From contig CP073691.1 of assembly GCA_018228685.1 (NCBI GenBank), positions 682,001 through 746,000 of the forward strand: a stretch of 64,000 bases of DNA. The letters are read 5' to 3'. The notes beneath the pieces were generated by a model, which worked only from the letters and a program-made list of their open reading frames with translations, had not been told where the DNA came from and ran no database searches. Every line of letters starts with the position of its first letter. The stretch's first letter is position 1. This document shows positions 58,923-64,000 of the stretch, one piece after another. The stretch comes from Clostridiaceae bacterium Marseille-Q4149 (GTDB lineage: Bacteria; Bacillota; Clostridia; Oscillospirales; Oscillospiraceae). Position numbers and translations under genes: made by a program.

Positions 58923-59449
58923 AGCAGGTCACCTCCCAACAGATTCCGCAGTCTCTGCCGCAGGCGGTACAGCCGCCCCTCGGCGGCCCGCTCCGTGATG
59001 CCCAGCTCTGCGGCGATCTGGGCGGTGGATTGGCAGTAGTAATACTTCCGGAAGAACAGCTGCTGTTCCTCGCGGCCCAGGGACCGGATGGCCGTCTGAA
59101 GCTGTTCCCGCCGGTCCTTTTGCAGCAGGGCCTCCTCGGCGCTGCCGTCTCCGTGGGGCATGGCCTCGTCCAGGGGCTCCTCCCTCCGCAGCCGCCTGGC
59201 CCGGTTCAGGGCCATGTTCCGGGCCAGCACCGTCAGCCACGGCACGAACTGCCCCCGCTCCGGCGCATAGTCCCCGGCCCGCTGCCACAGGCGCAGGGAG
59301 ATATCCGCCAGGCACTCCTCCCGCTCCCGGTGGTCTGTCAGAATGGGTTTCAGGATATATTGCAGCAGCGGTCCGTGCCGCCGCAGCAGGGTCTGCAGGG
59401 CCGCCTGGTCCCCGGCGGCGATCTGCGCCATCAGCTGCTTGTCGTCCAT
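58919..59449 (-). CDS. Sigma-70-family (ECF-like) sigma factor
   Basis: The 176-residue protein has sigma region 2 (EECLADISLRLWQRAGDYAP, then VPWLTVLARNMALNRARRL) and region 4 (QQLFFRKYYYCQSTAQIAAE, then LGITERAAEGRLYRLRQRL). ATG 59449 follows GGAGG; an upstream start at 59533 has no RBS. It is followed by a membrane protein gene in GTGA overlap. Confidence 0.85.
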   Translation of the reverse strand: MDDKQLMAQIAAGDQAALQTLLRRHGPLLQYILKPILTDHREREECLADISLRLWQRAGDYAPERGQFVPWLTVLARNMALNRARRLRREEPLDEAMPHGDGSAEEALLQKDRREQLQTAIRSLGREEQQLFFRKYYYCQSTAQIAAELGITERAAEGRLYRLRQRLRNLLGGDLL

Positions 59450-59554
59450 GTCCGTCGCCTCCCTGTTTCTCTCTACTCTATAGTACACACCGCAGGGCCA
59501 AAACCCACGGCAATTTTTCTCGCTTTTGAACACATATTAACACAAAACACCGCC

Positions 59555-59583
59555 TTGCGCCAGGGGGGGCGGTGTGTTATACT
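59555..59583 (+). promoter_or_regulatory. Promoter of the ABC exporter gene
   Basis: TTGCGC (59555-59560), a 17-nt spacer and TATACT (59578-59583), 54 nt upstream of the start. Confidence 0.55.
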
Positions 59584-59637
59584 ATTCATAACAACACACT
59601 GGGTAATTGTGCCCATTTTTTCAGAAAGAGAGAGACC

Positions 59638-61398
59638 ATGACCACCAAAGATTACCAGACCCGCAGACCGCTGCGCATTTTCCTGTCCTATTTCCGCCCC
59701 CACCGGGGCCTGTTCCTGCTGGATATCAGCTGCGCCTTCTTCATCGCCGTCATCGACCTGGCCTTTCCCCTGATCTCCCGCACCGCCATGTACCACTGGC
59801 TGCCGGATAAGCGGTTTTCCATTTTCTTCACGGTCATGGCCCTGGTGGTGGCGGCCTTTGTCCTCCGGGCGGGGCTTTACTTCATCGTGGGCTACTGGGG
59901 CCACACCTTCGGCATCCTGGTGGAGGCCGATATCCGCCGGGACCTGTTCGCCCATATGCAGGACCTGGGCTTTGACTTTTACGATAAAAACCGCACCGGC
60001 CAGCTGATGAGCCGCCTGACCACGGACCTGTTTGAGCTGACGGAGCTGGCCCACCACGGGCCGGAGGACCTGTTCATCTCGCTTGTCACCATTGTGGGGG
60101 CGCTGGCGGTGATGTTCTCCATCCAGTGGCGGCTGGCCCTGGTGGTGTGCTGCATCATCCCCGTGTTCCTGCTGGTGGTGCTGTACCGCCGCCGCCAGAT
60201 GTCCCAGGCCTCCCGGGCCGCCAAGCAAAAAACCGGCGCCATCAATGCCGAGATCGAGTCCGGCCTCTCCGGCGTCCGCACCACCAAGGCCTTCGCCAAC
60301 GAGGCTCAGCAGCAGCGCCGCTTCGATGGGGCCAACGAGGTGTTCAAAACCTCCAAGCGCAATTTCCACAAGGAGATGGGCTTTTTCAACGCCAGCATGG
60401 AGCTGTTTATCAGCCTGCTGTCCGTGGCGGTGATCGCCGCAGGCGGCTGGCTGATTATGAAGGACCGGCTGAACTACATCGACCTGATTACCTTCAGCCT
60501 GTATATCACCACCTTCATCAGCCCCGTCCGGAAGCTGGCCAACTTCGCCGAGATGTTCTCCAACGGCTTTGCGGGCCTGCACCGGTTCATCGAGCTGATG
60601 GCCACGGAGCCCACCATTCAGGACGCCCCCAACGCCGTGGAGCTGACGCAGGTGCAGGGCCGGGTGGCCCTGGAGAACGTGCACTTCTCCTATGACGACG
60701 GCAGCCCCGAGGTGCTCCACGGGGTGGACCTGACGGTGCAGCCCGGGGAGACGGTGGCCATCGTCGGCCCCTCCGGCGGCGGCAAAAGCACCCTGTGCCA
60801 GCTGGTCCCCCGGTTTTACGACCCCGACAGCGGCGTGGTATCCGTGGACGGGACCGACGTGCGCCGCCTGACCCAGCACTCTCTGCGCCGGTCCATCGGC
60901 ATCGTGCAGCAGGATGTGTTCCTGTTTGCCGACACCATTCGGGAGAACATCCGCTACGGTAAGCCCGACGCCTCCGACCGGGAGGTGGAGGAGGCCGCCC
61001 GCCGGGCGGAGCTGTATGACGACATCGCCGCTATGCCCGACGGGTTCGACACCTATGTGGGCGAGCGGGGCACCCTGCTCTCCGGCGGACAGAAGCAGCG
61101 GGTGGCCATTGCCCGGATCTTCCTGAAGGACCCGCCCATCCTGATCCTGGACGAGGCCACCTCGGCTCTGGACAGCATCACCGAGGCGAAAATTCAGCAC
61201 GCCTTCGACGAGCTGAGCCGGGGCCGCACCACCCTCATCATCGCCCACCGGCTCTCCACCATCCGGGCCGCCCACCGCATCCTGGTGATCCGGGACGGCC
61301 GCATCGCCGAGCAGGGCACCCATCAGCAGCTGCTGGCGGCAAACGGGGCCTATGCCGGACTCTATCACACCCAGAATCTGGGGGAATACCATGGATAA
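59638..61398 (+). CDS. ABC exporter, fused membrane and ATPase domains
   Basis: The 586-residue half-transporter has six TM helices (1-310) and a nucleotide-binding domain with Walker A GPSGGGKST, signature LSGGQKQR and Walker B ILILDEATSALD. It acts as a dimer and exports lipids, peptides or drugs; the substrate is not evident. The start is ATG 59638 after AAGAGAGAG. It overlaps the ylmH-like gene by 8 nt. Confidence 0.9.
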   Translation: MTTKDYQTRRPLRIFLSYFRPHRGLFLLDISCAFFIAVIDLAFPLISRTAMYHWLPDKRFSIFFTVMALVVAAFVLRAGLYFIVGYWGHTFGILVEADIRRDLFAHMQDLGFDFYDKNRTGQLMSRLTTDLFELTELAHHGPEDLFISLVTIVGALAVMFSIQWRLALVVCCIIPVFLLVVLYRRRQMSQASRAAKQKTGAINAEIESGLSGVRTTKAFANEAQQQRRFDGANEVFKTSKRNFHKEMGFFNASMELFISLLSVAVIAAGGWLIMKDRLNYIDLITFSLYITTFISPVRKLANFAEMFSNGFAGLHRFIELMATEPTIQDAPNAVELTQVQGRVALENVHFSYDDGSPEVLHGVDLTVQPGETVAIVGPSGGGKSTLCQLVPRFYDPDSGVVSVDGTDVRRLTQHSLRRSIGIVQQDVFLFADTIRENIRYGKPDASDREVEEAARRAELYDDIAAMPDGFDTYVGERGTLLSGGQKQRVAIARIFLKDPPILILDEATSALDSITEAKIQHAFDELSRGRTTLIIAHRLSTIRAAHRILVIRDGRIAEQGTHQQLLAANGAYAGLYHTQNLGEYHG

Positions 61399-62176
61399 AC
61401 GGGAAATGCTGGACCGGCTGGCGGCAAACGGCGATGAGCGATTGCTGCTGGGCCGGGTCTGGGACAAATATGAACAGTGCCGGCGGCGGAATCTGCCGGA
61501 GGGGACGGGCTTTCTGTCCCCGGCGGAGCAGGCGGCGGCCCAGCGGCTGCTGAACGCCCTGTCCGTAACGGAGGGCTACGCCTTCTGGGGCGGGTACGAC
61601 GGCGCCCAGCGGCGGCAGCTGTGGTTCCTGCCGGAGTGGCAGGAGGCCCCGGAGGAGGACGCCGTCCGGGTGGTCCGGGCCTCGTTTTACGAGGAGGACG
61701 CCCTGACCCACCGGGACCTTCTGGGCAGTCTCATGGCCCTGGGCCTGACCCGGGAGACCCTGGGGGATATCCTGGTGTTTCCCCGCTGGGCCGACGTACT
61801 GGCCACGGCCCCGGCGGCGGAGCTGCTGCTGTCGGACTGGACGGACGCCGGACGGGTGCGGCTCCATACGGCCCCGCTGCCCCTGGCCCAGTTGACGCCG
61901 CCCCAGGAGAAAACCAAGGAGATCCGCGACACGGTGTCCTCCCTGCGGCTGGACAGCGTGCTGGCCGTTGGCTTTTCCCTGAGCCGGGGAAAGGCCGCCG
62001 AGGCGGTGACCTCCGGCCGGGTCCAGGTGAACTGGACCGACTGCCAGAAGCCGGACCGCCCGGTGGCCCAGGGCGACACCCTGACCCTGCGGGGGCTGGG
62101 GAAATGCGTCCTGGAGGAGGTCGGCCATCAGACCAAAAAGGGCAGGGTGTTCGTCACCCTGAAGCGTTATCTATAA
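61391..62176 (+). CDS. ylmH: S4-domain RNA-binding protein, YlmH-like
   Basis: The 261-residue protein ends in an S4 RNA-binding domain (about 180-245; LDSVLAVGFSLSRGKAAEAV, VQVNWTDCQKPDRPV), with the N-terminal YlmH domain before it. YlmH binds ribosomes and helps rescue stalled or split subunits in Firmicutes. It usually lies in the division cluster; here it is coupled to an ABC exporter gene. Confidence 0.88.
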   Translation: MDKREMLDRLAANGDERLLLGRVWDKYEQCRRRNLPEGTGFLSPAEQAAAQRLLNALSVTEGYAFWGGYDGAQRRQLWFLPEWQEAPEEDAVRVVRASFYEEDALTHRDLLGSLMALGLTRETLGDILVFPRWADVLATAPAAELLLSDWTDAGRVRLHTAPLPLAQLTPPQEKTKEIRDTVSSLRLDSVLAVGFSLSRGKAAEAVTSGRVQVNWTDCQKPDRPVAQGDTLTLRGLGKCVLEEVGHQTKKGRVFVTLKRYL

Positions 62177-62195
62177 AAGAGGGAGAGATCACATC

Positions 62196-62408
62196 ATGGA
62201 CGAAAAGAAAATCGCCCGCATCAACCAGCTGGCCGCCAAGGCGAAAACGCCGGAGGGCCTGACCCAGGAGGAACGGGAGGAGCAGCTGCGCCTGCGCCGG
62301 GAGTATATCGACTCGGTGGTGGGCAACCTGGCCCGGGAGCTGGACAATACCTATGTGGTGGATGAGCACGGCAACAAGCGCAAGCTCCGCCCGAAAGGAG
62401 AGCAGTGA
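62196..62408 (+). CDS. DUF896-family protein
   Basis: The 70-residue charged helical protein (KIARINQLAAKAKTPEGLTQ, then REEQLRLRREYIDSVVGN) matches DUF896/YnzC. The function is unclear; Bacillus members include an SOS-linked protein. Its stop overlaps the next start (TGATG). Confidence 0.88.
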   Translation: MDEKKIARINQLAAKAKTPEGLTQEEREEQLRLRREYIDSVVGNLARELDNTYVVDEHGNKRKLRPKGEQ

Positions 62409-63628
62409 TGGCCTATTCCTATGACGACCGGGACCGGGAGTTCCGGCAGTCGCCTCCTCCCAGACCGCCCCGGAAAGAGGACAACGATCTGGGGTCCTGG
62501 ATCCTGATCATCTTTCTGTTCATCGTGGCATGGCCGGCGGGGCTGGCGGTGCTGCTGTCGAAGGTGCTGGGGAACGACTCCCGGCGGAAAAATGCCGCTC
62601 GAAGCACCCGGTCGACTGTGTCCCGCAGTGACCCGGCCGTGTCCCGGGCAAATCCCAACCCGTCCCAGGCCCGTCCCGGGACGGCTCCCGCCGCCGGGCG
62701 GAAGGTCACCAAAACCCCCCAGTATTCCGCAAAAGCCGCCCGGAACATGAAGATCGTGGGCCTGGTGCTGCTGTTTGCGGGGCTGGTGTCCATGGTGGAG
62801 GGCATCGGCGCTGCCACCGGCGGCCTGAGCTGGGCCCTGCTGGCCAGCCTGTTTCCCACCATGGGCCTGGCCGCCGGAGGTCTGGGCCTGCTGCTGGCCG
62901 GAGGCGTCATGACCCGCCGGGCCCGGCGTTTCGGCAAGTATCTGGCCTGTGCCCACGGGCAGGAGGCGGTGTCCCTGAAAAAGCTGGCGGAGGCGGCGGA
63001 CGTGTCCTCCCGGAAGGTGGAAAACGACCTGGAGATCATGATCGAAAAGGGCCTGTGGGGCGAAAATGCCTACCTGGACCTGGGAAGCGATATGCTGTTC
63101 CGCTCTCCGGAGGCGGCTGACGCCTTCTTCGGCAAAAAGAAGCAGGAGCAGGAGGTTCAGGAGCCGCCCCAGGCGGAGCAGGGCTATTCCGGCGTCCTGC
63201 GGGACATCCGCCGGGCCAACGACCGCATCGCCGACCCCGTTCTCAGCCAGAAAATTGACCGGCTGGAGGAGGTGGCGGGGAAAATCTTCCGCATCATCGA
63301 GAAGGAGCCCGCCAAAAAGGCCAAGGCCAGCACCTTCCTGAATTACTATCTGCCCACCACCCAGAAGCTGCTGGACTCCTATGCCGAGTTTGAGGAGGCA
63401 GGCGTCAGCGGCGAGAATCTGAACCAGGCCAAGGCCAAAATTCAGAGCACCATGGACAGCATCGTGGCGGGGTTCGAGCGGCAGCTGGATGAGCTGTACC
63501 GGGCCGACGCCATGGACATCGACAGCGACATCCGGGTCATGGAGACCATGCTCCGCCGGGACAGCGCCACCGTGGCCGACGATTTCGGCCTGGGCGGCAG
63601 CACGGCGGTGCAGCAGGAGGAAGAATAA
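62408..63628 (+). CDS. XpaC-like membrane protein
   Basis: The 406-residue protein has a Pro/Arg-rich N-terminus, a TM helix (about 28-50), two more helices (about 114-165) and a C-terminal region (about 255-400) that matches XpaC/5-bromo-4-chloroindolyl phosphate hydrolysis proteins (FLNYYLPTTQKLLDSYAEFE). XpaC is often encoded with TelA, absent here. Start ATG 62408 is preferred over GTG 62405 and overlaps the DUF896 stop. Confidence 0.78.
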   Translation: MAYSYDDRDREFRQSPPPRPPRKEDNDLGSWILIIFLFIVAWPAGLAVLLSKVLGNDSRRKNAARSTRSTVSRSDPAVSRANPNPSQARPGTAPAAGRKVTKTPQYSAKAARNMKIVGLVLLFAGLVSMVEGIGAATGGLSWALLASLFPTMGLAAGGLGLLLAGGVMTRRARRFGKYLACAHGQEAVSLKKLAEAADVSSRKVENDLEIMIEKGLWGENAYLDLGSDMLFRSPEAADAFFGKKKQEQEVQEPPQAEQGYSGVLRDIRRANDRIADPVLSQKIDRLEEVAGKIFRIIEKEPAKKAKASTFLNYYLPTTQKLLDSYAEFEEAGVSGENLNQAKAKIQSTMDSIVAGFERQLDELYRADAMDIDSDIRVMETMLRRDSATVADDFGLGGSTAVQQEEE

Positions 63629-63656
63629 TATCACGGAAATAAGGAGGAAAAGCCCC

Positions 63657-64000
63657 ATGAAGCGCGTTTTTGCCCTAATTTTGGCCCTGTGCATGGCCTG
63701 CGCCCTGTTTGCCTGCGGAAAGAAGCAGACGGAGGTGGCCCCCGGCGGAGATAGTCCCACGGTGACCCCCGGGGCCACGGACCCGGGAAGCGGCACGGCG
63801 GAAAATCCCGGCGGCAGTACCGGTGTGCCCGGCGGTGCAGGCAGTACCGGAAATGCCGGAAACGGCGGAAATACCACCGGCAGTACCGGCAGCGGCTGGG
63901 CCGGCACCCGGGTGGCGGTGATCTATTTCTCCTGCACCGGCAACACCCGGACGGCGGCGGAGCGCATCCGGGACATGACCGGGGCGGACCTGTATGAGCT
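63657..64000 (+). CDS. Flavodoxin-like lipoprotein (3' end outside the window)
   Basis: The first 114 residues are present. They include a signal peptide with lipobox LFAC (Cys20), a Gly/Thr/Ser/Pro-rich linker (about 24-82) made of repeated GSTG/GNAGN-like units, then the flavodoxin FMN-phosphate loop VAVIYFSCTGNTRTAAERI. It is probably an extracytoplasmic FMN protein. ATG 63657 follows AAGGAGG. Confidence 0.85.
   Translation, partial: MKRVFALILALCMACALFACGKKQTEVAPGGDSPTVTPGATDPGSGTAENPGGSTGVPGGAGSTGNAGNGGNTTGSTGSGWAGTRVAVIYFSCTGNTRTAAERIRDMTGADLYE

Overview
The window is about 64 kb from a GC-rich, endospore-forming member of the Clostridia, most likely Oscillospiraceae. The basis is the Firmicutes gene order (rpsF-ssb-rpsR, dprA-topA-trmFO, plsX-acpP-rnc), strong AGGAGG ribosome-binding sites, sigma-A promoters with 17-nt spacers, and sporulation genes (spoVM and a SipL-like coat protein). 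Native genes use mostly G/C-ending codons. Segments at about 28.9-37.8 kb and 46.3-48.5 kb are clearly more AT-rich.

Native left arm (1-28.65 kb). In order it holds: rpsF-ssb-rpsR; a MITE-like repeat cluster with a frameshifted gene remnant; a SpoU methyltransferase with dprA, topA, trmFO and plsX packed head to tail; acpP and rnc; a rhomboid protease divergent from a membrane-anchored EEP-family enzyme; a PAP2 phosphatase; a sporulation pair (spoVM next to a SPOCS/LysM protein like SipL); a lipoprotein with a two-component system; a DUF1385 gene with prmC; recA-recX-rimO-pgsA; a Na/phosphate cotransporter behind a Pho-box-like promoter; and a zinc ABC importer, znuACB.

Island (about 28.66-48.51 kb). 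znuB and a MATE exporter gene are convergent. An exact 16-bp inverted repeat with A/T tails, apparently the two arms of their shared terminator, now lies on either side of about 19.85 kb of foreign DNA. The island is a mosaic. It has an integrative-element backbone (sigma-like protein, excisionase-like HTH protein, DUF3847 protein, a MobQ-type oriT without a relaxase, and a serine recombinase that has lost its N-terminal catalytic region). Its cargo is an ElbB-like protein, a MerR regulator, an ECF sigma/anti-sigma pair, a TfoX-like protein, an acetyltransferase, a second-type ClpP, a DUF998 protein and a TetR regulator with a perfect 40-bp operator. It also has a host-like GC-rich block with a 2003-residue subtilase and two nucleoside/sugar-type ABC permeases, one truncated against a kdpF-kdpA' fragment. 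Several junctions are visible as truncated or chimeric genes, so the island looks immobilised.

Native right arm (48.51-64 kb). It holds the MATE exporter; purA-purB; the uracil permease uraA with a U-rich leader peptide and overlapping terminator that resemble UTP-sensing attenuation; a TetR regulator; rsmI and a trmN6-like methyltransferase; a 2[4Fe-4S] ferredoxin; a sigma factor overlapping a large membrane protein gene; an ABC exporter with ylmH; a DUF896 gene with an XpaC-like gene; and the start of a flavodoxin-like lipoprotein cut by the window edge. No rRNA, tRNA or CRISPR array was seen.
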